Numbered from the stretch's first letter, positions 25,201 through 34,401 are shown. The stretch is DNA of 64,000 nucleotides from Actinomadura barringtoniae (GCF_017573505.1 NZ_JAGEOJ010000007.1:407102-471101); one strand, 5' to 3'. Notes: a model not told the origin generated them from the sequence alone. Numbers and translations: made by a program.

Positions 25201-25928
25201 GGGCGACGGCCGCGAAGCCGGGCCAGGCGCCGCGTCACGGCGGGGTCGCGCGTCGCGAGGGCACGGGCCACGTCGCGGAACTGCCGGCCGCGGTGCACCT
25301 GAGCGCGCCAGTCGGTGCCGGTGGCGCGGTGGGCCAGCGGCACCTCGACCTCCTCGACCCGGAAGCCCTTGCGGAGCAGGTCGATGGTCAGCGCGGTCTC
25401 GACCCCGAACCCGGCGGCCAGCGGACGCGCGGCCTCGAACGCGGCGCGGGTCAGGCAGCGCTGGCCGTTCAGCGGCTGGGTGGCCTCGAAACCGGTGGCG
25501 CGCTTGATGCCGTCGCGCGACAGCCGGACGACGAAGCCGTGCCCGCCGAGCTTCACCGTCGACGAGAACACCGCGATCGTCATGTCGGCCTCGCCGCGCC
25601 GCACCGGCTCGGCGAGCGGCGCCGCCTCGCGCGCGGTCTCGGCCAGGTCGGCGTCCAGGAACAGCAGGTGGCGGGGCTGGTCACGGCCGTCGTCCAGCAG
25701 CCGTACGGCCTCGGCGCCGCTCTCCATCGCCGCGCCCTTGCCCCGGTTGCGGCTGTGCCGCACGACGCGGGCGCCGGCCGACTCGGCCACCCGGCCCGTT
25801 CCGTCGGACGAGCCGTCGTCGACCACGACCACCAGATCGGCGCCGGGCAGCTCCAGGGCCGCCTTCACGGTCGCCGCGATCCGGTCCGCCTCGTCCTTGG
25901 CCGGGATGATCACCGCTACATCCTGCAT
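25197..25928 (-). CDS. Family 2 glycosyltransferase (polyprenyl-phosphate sugar synthase-like)
   Basis: A 243-residue cytoplasmic GT-A enzyme. It opens MQDVAVIIPAKDEADRIAAT, has the nucleotide site VVVVDDGSSDGTGRVAESAG, the FLDADLAE (DxD) metal motif and the GFGVETALTIDLL acceptor region, then VPLAHRATGTDW. It resembles DPM-like and glucosyl-3-phosphoglycerate synthase enzymes. Coupling to the mannosyltransferase gene suggests that it supplies the lipid-linked sugar donor (inference). The ATG at 25928 is preferred over 25961. Confidence 0.87.
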   Translation of the reverse strand: MQDVAVIIPAKDEADRIAATVKAALELPGADLVVVVDDGSSDGTGRVAESAGARVVRHSRNRGKGAAMESGAEAVRLLDDGRDQPRHLLFLDADLAETAREAAPLAEPVRRGEADMTIAVFSSTVKLGGHGFVVRLSRDGIKRATGFEATQPLNGQRCLTRAAFEAARPLAAGFGVETALTIDLLRKGFRVEEVEVPLAHRATGTDWRAQVHRGRQFRDVARALATRDPAVTRRLARLRGRRP

Positions 25929-26077
25929 ACCGGCGATCGTAGCGACGACGGGCGCCCGCACAGGGCGGTCGCCACGCGACGGGCCGCATCCCGGGCGGGC
26001 GTCCGGGCATAAGGACGACCCGCAGGGCGTGGCCCCGCGGGTCGTTGACGGTTATGGACGGGTCAGGACGCGGGCGG

Positions 26078-26416
26078 TCAGCCGGCGTCCATCGCGGGGA
26101 CCGCGTCGGTCACGGAGAACACCGTGTCAAGCCCGGTGACCTGCAGGATCCGCTTCACCGCCGGGCGCGGCGCGGCCAACTCGAGCATGCCGCCCTGCTC
26201 CTTCAGCCGCTTCATGGCGGCGAGCAGCACGTTCATGCCGGTCGAGTCACAGAACTCGACACCGCTCAGGTCGACCACGATGCGGTCGACCTGCTGTTCG
26301 CGCAGCAGCCCGGCAAGGGCCGTCTGCAGGCGAGGCGCGGTGTACAGGTCGAGTTCGCCGGTCGCTGTGACGACGGCGTGACCTCCCTGAGACGCAGTCG
26401 AGACGTTTAGCTCCAC
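26078..26416 (-). CDS. STAS-domain anti-sigma factor antagonist
   Basis: A 112-residue single STAS domain of the SpoIIAA/BldG type, which binds an anti-sigma kinase and releases a sigma factor when dephosphorylated. VVTATGELDLYTAPRLQTAL and the phosphorylation loop VEFCDSTGMNVLLAAMKRL are present, with the conserved Ser in DSTG. The GTG at 26416 (VELNVSTAS) is chosen by alignment with the family opening; the frame is open further upstream. A matching kinase is not adjacent, although an anti-sigma-like ATPase lies at 46225. Confidence 0.88.
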   Translation of the reverse strand: MELNVSTASQGGHAVVTATGELDLYTAPRLQTALAGLLREQQVDRIVVDLSGVEFCDSTGMNVLLAAMKRLKEQGGMLELAAPRPAVKRILQVTGLDTVFSVTDAVPAMDAG

Positions 26417-26749
26417 GCCCGGCACACTATCGGGCCGACGGCCGGCGAGCCAGGGAGTTCGGTAAGTCCCGTGTCGTTTGGGCGTGTCAGGGGGGTTCGG
26501 CACCGTGACAAGCCCCCATGATTCACCGAATACACGGCCATTCGGCGCGTCGGCCGCCGCATTCCTCGCCGCGGTCGCCTACATGATCACGATTCGCCGG
26601 TGTCCTGCCCGGACCGCCACCTGGCCGTCACCGGACCCGGTGAACTGGCCGATTCGCCCTTCACGCGCGCGCCGAGTGAGGGAGGCTGAGCAGGTGGAAC
26701 AGCGGAAGTGCCAGACGGCCACCGCCCCGCACCGGGGGATGAGCCGCAG
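26417..26749. other. Divergent intergenic region, 333 bp
   Basis: The region carries the promoters of the STAS gene and of the 26750 gene. A plus-strand frame from about 26478 ends with TGA overlapping the ATG at 26750 (ATGA), which hints at a short upstream leader peptide. Its composition is not convincing protein, so it is not called. Confidence 0.4.
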
Positions 26750-27121
26750 ATGAAGGCCGAGCGAAGCGTCGATCCGCGCGAGGTCCGGCTGCGCGAACGG
26801 CTGCAGGCCATCCGGGCCCGCTCGGAGAAATCCAACTCGTGGAGATCCTCCACGCAGTACCTGTCCCGCCTGATCAACAAGTCGGGCTTCGTGCCCATCC
26901 GGACCCGCCTGTCGCGCGAGGACCTGACCTTCATCGCCGGGGCACGGGATGAAGTGATCACGTTCGCCGAGCTCGGCATCCGGCTGCTCGACCTGCACCG
27001 CCCCCAGGACGCGGGCGGCATCACCAGCGACCCCGACAGCCCGATCCGCCGCTGCCGCGCCTGCATGTGGCGCTGGCCCTGCCCGACGTTCCGCGCCATC
27101 GACGAGGCCATCGAGCGCTGA
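26750..27121 (+). CDS. Conserved-type small protein with C-terminal Cys-pair motif
   Basis: A 123-residue soluble protein. The N-terminal half is a basic helix (VRLRERLQAIRARSEKSNSW). Then DLTFIAGARDEVITFAELGI resembles the repeated segment DLxFIAxAR seen in many small actinobacterial proteins of unknown function. The end has CRACMWRWPCPTFRAIDEA, a CxxC...C motif that could bind zinc. The ATG at 26750 is in an ATGA overlap with a doubtful upstream frame. Function unknown. Confidence 0.75.
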   Translation: MKAERSVDPREVRLRERLQAIRARSEKSNSWRSSTQYLSRLINKSGFVPIRTRLSREDLTFIAGARDEVITFAELGIRLLDLHRPQDAGGITSDPDSPIRRCRACMWRWPCPTFRAIDEAIER

Positions 27122-27195
27122 GCCGTCAAGGCTGCTGCCCCGCTCCCCAAGGCCGCGGCGGCCCCCGCGAACGCCGCGACCATGGAGAGTCGTTC

Positions 27196-27281
27196 TCAGT
27201 CGGCTAGACGAACCGCTGTCAGTCGGCCAGGCGACCCGTTCTCAGTCGCCCAGGCGACCCGCTGTCAGTCGCCCAGGCGGA
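27196..27281. repeat. Four tandem 23-bp units spanning a stop codon
   Basis: Units start at 27196, 27219, 27242 and 27265 (the last partial) and share TCAGTCG..CAGGCGA. The unit at 27265 contains the last codons and TGA of the FG-GAP gene on the minus strand; each other unit repeats that TGA beyond it. Confidence 0.85.
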
Positions 27282-28713
27282 GGCCGAGCTGCGCGCCCTT
27301 GCCGCTCACCTTGAAGGTGCCGGGCCCGAACGCGAACGCGCCCGCGATCGGCAGGACGCCCGACGCGCGGCCCTTGATGAGGGTCACCGAACCGTCGCCG
27401 CGGTTCTCCCCCGGAGCGCCGATCGTCAGGTCGGCGCGGCCGTCACGGTTGTTGTCCCCCAGGGCGACCTGAGCGCCGAACGCGTCGCCGCGCTCCGCAC
27501 CGCCCGGCACACCCGCGGTGTCCTGCGACATCCACTGCGCGCCCGTGCCGGTCAGCCCGTTCGCCCGCCCGAAGAGCAGGTACGCGCCGCCCGCGCCACC
27601 GGCGGAGCCGACCTTGACGCCCGGGGCGCCGACCGCGAGGTCGGCCTTGCCGTCGTGGTTGACGTCGCCCACCGACAGGTCGGCGCCGAAGCGGTTGCCG
27701 GCGGTGCTCGCGCCGGGGATCCCGGCGGTGTTCTGGCTGAACGAGGTCTGGGCCCACTGGTGGACGCCGTTCACCGAGCCCGCGAAGACGGTCACCCGGC
27801 CGCCGGTGTGGCCGCCGTCGCCCGGCTGGCCGATCGCCACGTCGGCGCGCCGGTCACCGTTGAAGTCGCCGACCGCGATCGGGCCGACCTCGGCGGAGAC
27901 GTTCGACTTCATGGTGAGCTCGTCCCGGTTCTTGGCCGACCAGATGCTGACGTCGTTGCGGTACTGCGTGGACTTGGGGTCCCGCCAGGCGAGCACGATC
28001 TGCGGGTAGCCCAGGCCGAGGATGTCGCCGCTGTAGACCATGGCGGTGACGGGGCTCAACGCGGTGGACCGCGCACCCGGAACGGCCAGCCTGTGCTGAA
28101 CGGCCCGCGCCGACCTCGCGCCCGGGTCGTAGGCGAACCAGCCCCAGCCGTAAGTGCCGGAGTAGGCGAAGTCGGCGTGGCCTCCGTGGTTGAAGTCTCC
28201 AGCCGTCAGGGAGAGCCCGACCCGCTCGTTGGCTGAGGAACCGGAAACGCCTGAGCTGTAGGCATGGGTGGAGAGCCCCGACTTGGTCCCGTAGAAGACC
28301 GTGAAGCTGCCGACGTTCTTCTTGGAGGAGTCCTCGTCGGGGGAACTGACGACCAGGTCCGCGCGACCGTCCCGGTTGAAGTCGGCGGAGGTCACGGCGT
28401 AACCGAAGTGGTCGCCCGCCTCGGCCGCGCCGGGGACGCCCTTGGTGTCCTGGGTGAGGACCTGGCGCTTGCCGGTGTTGAGGCCGCCGCGCGAGCCGTA
28501 GGTCACGGTGACGAAGCCGGCGCCGGCCTTGCCGCTCACCTTGCCGTTCGGGCTGCCGATCGCCAGGTCGCGGTAGCCGTCGCCGTTGAAGTCGTACGGC
28601 TTGGCGGGCGAGGCGGCTGAGGCGGCGGGCGCCAGGGCGGTGAGGCCGAGGGCGCCGACGCAGCCCGTGACGGCGACACCGGCGACCAGCCGGGGGAGGA
28701 CACGCTTGCGCAA
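27265..28713 (-). CDS. Secreted FG-GAP repeat protein (integrin-alpha-like propeller)
   Basis: A 482-residue exported protein: signal peptide (about residues 1-33, ending PAASAA), then about seven FG-GAP blades. Each blade has a Ca2+-binding DxDxDG-type loop such as YDFNGDGYRDLAIG, ADFNRDGRADLVV, GDFNGDRRADVAIG and GDVNHDGKADLAVG, and a repeated QDTKGVPG-like strand. It is expected to fold as a beta-propeller on the cell surface or free. The start is TTG 28713 with GGAAGG upstream. It lies 133 bp downstream of a paralogue; a third copy is at 61531. Confidence 0.92.
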   Translation of the reverse strand: MRKRVLPRLVAGVAVTGCVGALGLTALAPAASAASPAKPYDFNGDGYRDLAIGSPNGKVSGKAGAGFVTVTYGSRGGLNTGKRQVLTQDTKGVPGAAEAGDHFGYAVTSADFNRDGRADLVVSSPDEDSSKKNVGSFTVFYGTKSGLSTHAYSSGVSGSSANERVGLSLTAGDFNHGGHADFAYSGTYGWGWFAYDPGARSARAVQHRLAVPGARSTALSPVTAMVYSGDILGLGYPQIVLAWRDPKSTQYRNDVSIWSAKNRDELTMKSNVSAEVGPIAVGDFNGDRRADVAIGQPGDGGHTGGRVTVFAGSVNGVHQWAQTSFSQNTAGIPGASTAGNRFGADLSVGDVNHDGKADLAVGAPGVKVGSAGGAGGAYLLFGRANGLTGTGAQWMSQDTAGVPGGAERGDAFGAQVALGDNNRDGRADLTIGAPGENRGDGSVTLIKGRASGVLPIAGAFAFGPGTFKVSGKGAQLGLRLGD

Positions 28714-28846
28714 CTGAACGGACCTTCCGGAACGAGCACGTCTGTATGACGCGCGATACAGAAGTGACGTGTGTCCAGAATGCGCGGTTTACCCACCCGG
28801 AAAACTTTCCTTACTAATCCGGAGTTCAGCCGATCTCATCGCTGGT

Positions 28847-30286
28847 TCAGTGGCCCAGCCGGTTGCCAAGATGCGCTCCCTTGCCCCGTACACCGAGGGC
28901 ACCGGCGCCCACGACCGCCGCGCCTCGCGTCGTCAGACCGCCCTTGCCGCCGCGCACGAACGTGACCCCGCCGTTGCCCCGATCCTCGTCGGGCGCACCG
29001 GCCGTAAGGTCCGCGGCGCCGTCCCCGTCGTGGTCGAGGAGCCCGACCTGCGTGCCGAAGTTCTCGTACGCCGCGGCGGTGCCGGGCACGCCCTTGGTGT
29101 TCTCCGTGATCGCCTGCGCGCCACGGCCGGTGAGCCCGCCCGGCGCACCGAACAGCACGTACGCGCGGCCGACGTTGAACGTCCGCCCGATGTCGACCCG
29201 GGGCGCACCGACCGCGAGGTCGGCGCGGCCGTCGCGATTGACGTCGCCCACGGCGAGTGAGTAGCCGAACAGGTCCTCGTTGATCCCCGCGCCCGGCACG
29301 CCCGGCGTGGCCTGGTCGATGCCGTACGAGCCGCCGAGGCCGAACATCGAGCCCCGGTAGACGGTCACCCGGCCGCCGACGGAAGGCTTGTCGTAGGTGT
29401 CCCCGACCGCGACGTCCGCGCGCCGGTCACCGTCGAAGTCCCCGACCGCGAGCGCGTGAACGGTCGTGTAGACCGTGCGGCCCGTGCTGAACCGCCCGTT
29501 CGCGCCGCCGTAGAAGACCGTGAAGCCGCGCCGCTGCGAGACCTCGCCGCCGTCGTAGTCGTACCAGCCGTAGACCACGTCGCCGCGCCCGTCACCGTTG
29601 ATGTCACCGGCCGCCACCCACGACCTGTCCACGTCCGCACGCCCCGCTGCTGACGCCGTCCCCGGCTTCGACGCCGTGGTCCGGGTGTTGAAGTAGATCC
29701 AGGTGAACGTGCTGGTGCCGGGAACGGTGACGATGAGCTCGGGGGAGCCGTCGCCCTGGATGTCGGTGACGGTCAGCTCCTCGCCGAACCGGTGCAGGGC
29801 GCCTGCCGTACGCGCTTCCCCGTAGGCGCTGCCCTTGCCCAGTCCCTTCCGGGAGCCCCACAGGATCGTCACGCCGCCCGCATTGGTCTTGCCGCCCGCG
29901 TCCTCCTCGGGGGCACCGATGGCGAGGTCGGCGTAGCCGTCCCGGTCGAAGTCGGCCGAGGCCAGCGAGGAACCGAAGTGGTCGCCCGCCTCGGGAGCGC
30001 CTGGGACACCCGCCGTGGCCTGGCTGATCACCTTCTTGCGCGCGCCGTTCAGGCCCTTGCGCGACCCGTAGAGCACGCTCACGAGCCCGGCGCCGCGCCT
30101 GCCCGCCACGGTGGCGCTGGGGCTGCCGATCGCCAGGTCGCGGTAGCCGTCGCCGTTGAAGTCGTACGGCCTGCCCGCCGCACGCGCCGCCGCCGCCGCA
30201 GAGGCGGAGGCTAGGACTGAGGCAGGGACAGCGAGCCCCAGGATCAGGCTCGCCGCGAGGCCGGCCGCCGCCACTCCACTACGCAC
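28847..30286 (-). CDS. Secreted FG-GAP repeat protein, paralogue
   Basis: A 479-residue exported beta-propeller protein. The signal peptide is about 30 residues (AAAGLAASLILGLAVPASVL). Blades carry Ca2+ loops YDFNGDGYRDLAIG, ADFDRDGYADLAIG, GDINGDGRGDVVYG, GDFDGDRRADVAVG and GDVNRDGRADLAVG. The sequence runs in parallel with the 27265 protein along its whole length, so the two are a tandem duplication. The GTG at 30286 has GGGAGA upstream. The upstream 374-bp region shared with the epimerase is rich in palindromes. Confidence 0.92.
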   Translation of the reverse strand: MRSGVAAAGLAASLILGLAVPASVLASASAAAAARAAGRPYDFNGDGYRDLAIGSPSATVAGRRGAGLVSVLYGSRKGLNGARKKVISQATAGVPGAPEAGDHFGSSLASADFDRDGYADLAIGAPEEDAGGKTNAGGVTILWGSRKGLGKGSAYGEARTAGALHRFGEELTVTDIQGDGSPELIVTVPGTSTFTWIYFNTRTTASKPGTASAAGRADVDRSWVAAGDINGDGRGDVVYGWYDYDGGEVSQRRGFTVFYGGANGRFSTGRTVYTTVHALAVGDFDGDRRADVAVGDTYDKPSVGGRVTVYRGSMFGLGGSYGIDQATPGVPGAGINEDLFGYSLAVGDVNRDGRADLAVGAPRVDIGRTFNVGRAYVLFGAPGGLTGRGAQAITENTKGVPGTAAAYENFGTQVGLLDHDGDGAADLTAGAPDEDRGNGGVTFVRGGKGGLTTRGAAVVGAGALGVRGKGAHLGNRLGH

Positions 30287-30430
30287 AAAGTCTCCCGAGG
30301 CATGAGCAACCGGTTATAAACGCGGTGTCCAATAACTCCAGGAACGCTACTCCCTGTAAGCAATCCCTTATCTGATGTGACGCGACCCACAACGGGACAT
30401 CTGGGGGCTCGATGGCTTTGCAAGTAATGC

Positions 30431-30445
30431 CTGGTCAATGACCAG
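30431..30445. promoter_or_regulatory. Perfect 15-bp palindrome CTGGTCA-A-TGACCAG
   Basis: A symmetric operator-like site in the 374-bp divergent gap (30287-30660) between the FG-GAP gene and the epimerase, 145 bp upstream of the former. The cognate regulator is unknown. Confidence 0.55.
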
Positions 30446-30568
30446 ATCATCAGTTGCCTCGGACGCCGTTGCGGAGCCCGGACGAGCCCGGCGCGTGGGT
30501 CCACGATGAGCTAGATCACCGATGAGGCGCTGATCACAGACTCCGTCGCGACCACGGAGAGCGACCTA

Positions 30569-30588
30569 TCGATTTGTCGACAAATCGA
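30569..30588. promoter_or_regulatory. Perfect 20-bp palindrome TCGATTTGTCGACAAATCGA
   Basis: It lies about 80 bp upstream of the epimerase start and is AT-richer than its surroundings. It is flanked by a further GAGAG...CTCTC pair. The position and perfect symmetry suggest a dimeric repressor site for the epimerase gene. The only regulator nearby is an OmpR-type protein, which normally binds direct repeats, so another regulator is more likely. Confidence 0.6.
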
Positions 30589-30669
30589 CTCTCGGAGAGT
30601 TCTTACGGTTCGCGTACGTGACCGGCCGGGCCCGCCCCACCTCGCCGCCGCAGGATTAGCGTGCGAAGC

Positions 30670-31689
30670 ATGCAGGTGCTCATCACCGGATCCGCCGGAT
30701 TCATCGGATCGCACATCGCCGAGGAACTCCTCCGGCGCGGCCACGACGTACGCGGCCTTGACCTGACCGACGGCGGCGCTGACGGCAACGGCGGCGACGT
30801 GCGCGATGCCGCGACCGTGGCCCGCCATCTGGCCGGGGTCGACGTCGTCTGCCATCAGGCCGCGATGGTCGGGCTGGGCGTGGACATCATGGACCTTCCG
30901 GGGTACGTGTCCACCAACGACCTCGGCACCGCCGTGCTGCTGGCCGAGATGGCGCGCGCACGCGTGACCGGCCTCGTGCTGGCCTCGTCGATGGTCGTGT
31001 ACGGCGAGGGCGCGTACGAGTGCGCCGAGCACGGACCGGCCAGGCCCCTGCCCCGTACGGCCGAAGCACTCGACGCGGGCCGGTTCGAACCGTTGTGCAC
31101 AGCCTGTGGACAACCACTCGCGCCCGGGACCGTCACCGAGTCCGCCGCGCTCGATCCGCGCAACGTCTACGCCGACACCAAGGTCGCGCAGGAGCACCTG
31201 ACGGCCTCATGGGCCCGTACGACCGGCGGCCGCGCGATCGCCCTGCGCTACCACAACGTCTACGGGCCGAGGATGCCGCGCGACACCCCGTACGCCGGAG
31301 TCGCCGCCATCTTCCGCTCCCACCTGGCCAACGGCCGCGCTCCCCAGGTCTTCGAGGACGGCGCCCAGCGCCGCGACTTCGTTCACGTCCGTGACGTCGC
31401 CGTCGCGAACGCCCTGGCCGTCGAGGCCGTCGCCGAGCGCCCGGCGGGCGGGCTGCGGCCCTACAACGTCGCCAGCGGGCACCCCCACACCGTCGGCGAG
31501 ATGGCGCACGCCCTCGCGCGTGCGTGCGGCGGTCCCGAGCCGGTGGTCACAGGGGCCCACCGGCTCGGCGACGTTCGCCACATCGTCGCCTCCCCCGGCC
31601 GCGCCGCCGCCGAGCTCGGCTTCCGCGCACAGATCGCGTTCGAGGACGGCATGGCCGAGTTCGCCGCCGAGAGCGAACTGGTCTCCTAG
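30670..31689 (+). CDS. NAD-dependent epimerase/dehydratase
   Basis: A 339-residue extended SDR enzyme. It opens MQVLITGSAGFIGSHIAEEL (GxxGxxG NAD site) and has the catalytic YADTK (YxxxK) after SSMVVYGEGAYE. The RRDFVHVRDVAVANALAVEA region is that of nucleotide-sugar epimerases. A small insert, LCTACGQPL, contains one CxxC pair. The substrate is presumably a nucleotide sugar used by the nearby glycosyltransferase. The ATG at 30670 is chosen; a GTG three codons earlier is possible. Convergent with the sensor kinase gene. Confidence 0.9.
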   Translation: MQVLITGSAGFIGSHIAEELLRRGHDVRGLDLTDGGADGNGGDVRDAATVARHLAGVDVVCHQAAMVGLGVDIMDLPGYVSTNDLGTAVLLAEMARARVTGLVLASSMVVYGEGAYECAEHGPARPLPRTAEALDAGRFEPLCTACGQPLAPGTVTESAALDPRNVYADTKVAQEHLTASWARTTGGRAIALRYHNVYGPRMPRDTPYAGVAAIFRSHLANGRAPQVFEDGAQRRDFVHVRDVAVANALAVEAVAERPAGGLRPYNVASGHPHTVGEMAHALARACGGPEPVVTGAHRLGDVRHIVASPGRAAAELGFRAQIAFEDGMAEFAAESELVS

Positions 31690-31715
31690 CTGCCGATAGG
31701 CCGCCTAAAGGCCGC

Positions 31716-32834
31716 CTAGCCGCCCAGGGGGAGCCGGACGACGAAGCGGCAGCCGTCGCCCGCGTTCACCACGCCGATCTCCCCCGCGTGCGCCTCGACG
31801 ATGCCGCGCGCGATGGCCAGGCCGAGTCCCGCGCCGCCGCCCGGTGTCCGGGCGGTCTCGCCGCGGAACGCGACGTCGAACACGCGCGGCAGATCCTCCT
31901 CGGGGATGCCGCCGCACGCGTCCGCCACGGTCACGCAGGCGGCGCCGTCGCGTTCCTCGCCCGTGATCTCGATCGTTCCGTCGCTCGGGGTGTGGCGGAT
32001 CGCGTTCACCACCAGGTTGCGCAGCGCGCGGCCGAGCTCACCGGCGTCGGCCTCCACGGGCAGGCCCGGCTGCACCGCGCCCTGCAGCCGCACGCCCTTG
32101 GCCCGGGCGAGCGCCTCCGCGCTCGCCAGCGCCTCGGCGACCAGGTCGTCCAGGCCGATCCGGCTGCGCGACAGGCGCAGCGCGCCCGCGTGGATGCGCG
32201 ACAGCTCGAAGAGGTCGTCGACCATCTCGGTCAAGCGGTCGGACTCGACCCTGATGCGCCGGTGGTAGCGGGCGACCGTGCCCGGATCGGCTACCACCTC
32301 GTCCTCCAGCGCCTCGGCCATCGCGCGCAGCCCGGCCAGGGGAGTGCGCAGGTCATGGCTCACCCAGGCGACCAGCTCCCGGCGGCTCGCCTCCAGCGCC
32401 TGCTCGCGCCGGTGGGCGGCGGCGAGGCGTTCGTACGCGGCGTCCAGCTCGCGGGACAGCTCGGCCAGCTCGGCGGGCAGCCGGGCCGCCGGGATCTCGT
32501 ACGGCTCGGACCGCACGGCGTTCACCAGCACGCGGTTGGCGGCCACCAGGCGGCGTCCGAGCAGGACCGACACCGCGACCGCCACCACGCCCGCGGCGGT
32601 CACCACGGTCAGCACGACCTTGAGGTCATGGTCGTTGATCATCATCATCAGTGAGATCACGACGATCCCCGACAGCGTGGCGAGGACGGTCGAGACGCCG
32701 ACGACGGTCAGCTGGATCGCGACCGAGCTGCCGCGCAGCGCGTGCAGCAGCGCGAGGCCGACGCCCGCCACGATCGCCGCGGCGAGCGCCGAGTACCAGG
32801 CGACCCACAGCAGGTCCTGGAGAGGGATCATCAT
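31716..32834 (-). CDS. Sensor histidine kinase
   Basis: A 372-residue membrane kinase. Three hydrophobic segments fill residues about 8-105, with almost no extracytoplasmic loop, so it may sense in the membrane. A linker helix with ELAELSRELDAAYERLAAAH precedes HisKA (VSHDLRTPLAGLRAMAE, phospho-His). HATPase follows with LVVNAIRHTPSDGTI (N box), DACGGIPEEDLPRVFD (G1/F) and GGAGLGLAIARG (G2). The start ATG overlaps the stop of the response regulator (ATGA). A GGCCGCCTA duplication copies its stop codon region. Confidence 0.93.
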   Translation of the reverse strand: MMIPLQDLLWVAWYSALAAAIVAGVGLALLHALRGSSVAIQLTVVGVSTVLATLSGIVVISLMMMINDHDLKVVLTVVTAAGVVAVAVSVLLGRRLVAANRVLVNAVRSEPYEIPAARLPAELAELSRELDAAYERLAAAHRREQALEASRRELVAWVSHDLRTPLAGLRAMAEALEDEVVADPGTVARYHRRIRVESDRLTEMVDDLFELSRIHAGALRLSRSRIGLDDLVAEALASAEALARAKGVRLQGAVQPGLPVEADAGELGRALRNLVVNAIRHTPSDGTIEITGEERDGAACVTVADACGGIPEEDLPRVFDVAFRGETARTPGGGAGLGLAIARGIVEAHAGEIGVVNAGDGCRFVVRLPLGG

Positions 32835-33550
32835 GAGCCGGCCTCCGTCTCCGTCGGCTCGTAGCGATAGCCGACCCCCCACACGGTGACGATCCGGGCC
32901 GGGACGGTGGGGTCGGGCTCGATCTTCTCCCGCAGCCGCCGCACGTGGACGGTGACCGTGGAGGAGTCGCCGAACGACCAGCCCCACACCTGCTGCAACA
33001 GCTGGTCGCGGGCGAACGCCTGGCGCGGGTTGCGCATCAGGAAGACCAGCAGGTCGAACTCGCGGGCGGTGAGCGCCAGCTCCTCGCCGCCCCGGCTCGC
33101 CTCGTGCGCGCTGACGTCGACGACCAGGTCGCCGTCGCGCAGCACGCCCGTTCCGCCGGGGACGAGCGCCCCGCGTGCGCGGCGCAGCACCGACTTCACG
33201 CGCAGGGCCAGCTCGCGCGGGCTGAACGGCTTGGTCACGTAGTCGTCGGCGCCGGTCTCCAGCCCCACCAGCCGGTCGGTCTCCTCACCGAGCGCGGTGA
33301 GCATGACGATCGGAACGGGGGAGGTCTCGCGCAGGCGCCGGCACACTTCCAGGCCGCCCATCCCGGGCAGCATCAGATCGAGCACGATCAGGTCGGGCGG
33401 GTCGCTTTGGGCGCGGCGCAGGGCCTCGACGCCGTCGGCCACGCACTCCACCTGGTGCCCATCGCGCTGCAGGTAGCGGGCGACGACCTCGGCCACGGTC
33501 GGGTCGTCGTCCACGACCAGGATGCGGCCGGCGACGTCGGCGGGGGTCAC
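32831..33550 (-). CDS. OmpR/PhoB-family response regulator
   Basis: A 239-residue regulator. The receiver domain has the acidic pair in ILVVDDDPTVAEVVARYL, phosphoacceptor Asp in LIVLDLMLPGMGGLEVC, the conserved Thr/Ser in VMLTALGEE and Lys in YVTKPFSPREL. The C-terminal winged helix has LTAREFDLLVFLMRNPRQAF and VTVHVRRLREKIEPDP. It partners the kinase encoded immediately downstream. The GTG at 33550 is probable; the preceding codons are repetitive. Divergent from the GT2 gene, a likely target of the pair. Confidence 0.92.
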   Translation of the reverse strand: MTPADVAGRILVVDDDPTVAEVVARYLQRDGHQVECVADGVEALRRAQSDPPDLIVLDLMLPGMGGLEVCRRLRETSPVPIVMLTALGEETDRLVGLETGADDYVTKPFSPRELALRVKSVLRRARGALVPGGTGVLRDGDLVVDVSAHEASRGGEELALTAREFDLLVFLMRNPRQAFARDQLLQQVWGWSFGDSSTVTVHVRRLREKIEPDPTVPARIVTVWGVGYRYEPTETEAGS

Positions 33551-33720
33551 CACGAGGCCGCCTGGCACGGCCCGGACGGCCCGGACGGCTCGCACGGCCC
33601 CGGTGCCCGGAAGGATGTACTGATCACGGTTCTCACGCTACGGCTGACCTGGCCCGATCCGCAGTTCACGTCATCACTCCGTAAGAGTTGAATGAGCCTC
33701 GCGGGCCTAGCGTCACCAGT

Positions 33721-34401
33721 GTGATCGATGTCGTGCTCCCCTGTCTCAACGAGGCCGCCGCACTGCCGTGGGTGCTGGACCGGATGCCGGACGGCCACCG
33801 CCCGATCGTCGTCGACAACGGCTCGACGGACGGTTCCGCCGGGATCGCCGCCGCGCACGGCGCGCTGGTGGTCCACGAGCCGCGCCGCGGGTTCGGCGCC
33901 GCCTGCCACGCGGGCCTGGCCGCCGCGACGGCCGAGGTCGTGTGCTTCATGGACGCGGACGCCTCGCTCGATCCGGGGGAACTGCCGAGGGTGGTGGACG
34001 GGCTGGCCACGGCCGACCTCGTCCTCGGGCGGAGGCGTCCGACCTCGCTCGCCGCCTGGCCGGTCCACGCCAGGCTCGGGAACGCCGTTCTGGCGCGTTC
34101 ACTCAACCGGCGGGCCGGAACGCGGCTGCACGACCTCGGCCCGATGCGTGCCATGCGGCGCGAGGCGCTGGAGGATCTCGCGCTGACCGACATGCGCTTC
34201 GGCTATCCGCTGGAGATGGTTCTGCGCGCGGCCGGGGCGGGCTGGCGGATCAACGAGCTGGACGTCGCGTACCACCCGCGCGAGGGCCGTTCCAAGGTCA
34301 CCGGGACTGTCCGCGGCACGATGCGAGCCGTACGGGACATGCGCCGCGTACTGGCCGAGCACGACGTCCCGGTGAAGACGGTCGTGGGGGCGCACCGATG
34401 A
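33721..34401 (+). CDS. Family 2 glycosyltransferase
   Basis: A 226-residue GT-A enzyme: VIDVVLPCLNEAAALPWVLD, PIVVDNGSTDGSAGIAAAHG, FMDADASLDPGELP (DxD), and RFGYPLEMVLRAAGAGWRI. It resembles polyprenol-phosphate hexose synthases but is short and has no membrane helices. The start is GTG 33721. It is the first of three genes overlapping as ATGA and GTGA, so it is tightly coupled to the DUF2064 and methyltransferase genes. Confidence 0.88.
   Translation: MIDVVLPCLNEAAALPWVLDRMPDGHRPIVVDNGSTDGSAGIAAAHGALVVHEPRRGFGAACHAGLAAATAEVVCFMDADASLDPGELPRVVDGLATADLVLGRRRPTSLAAWPVHARLGNAVLARSLNRRAGTRLHDLGPMRAMRREALEDLALTDMRFGYPLEMVLRAAGAGWRINELDVAYHPREGRSKVTGTVRGTMRAVRDMRRVLAEHDVPVKTVVGAHR

Noticed and set aside
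26478..26753. 91-codon plus-strand frame overlapping the 26750 start as ATGA
   Set aside because: The composition is Arg/Pro/Ser-rich without domain-like features; kept only as a possible leader.
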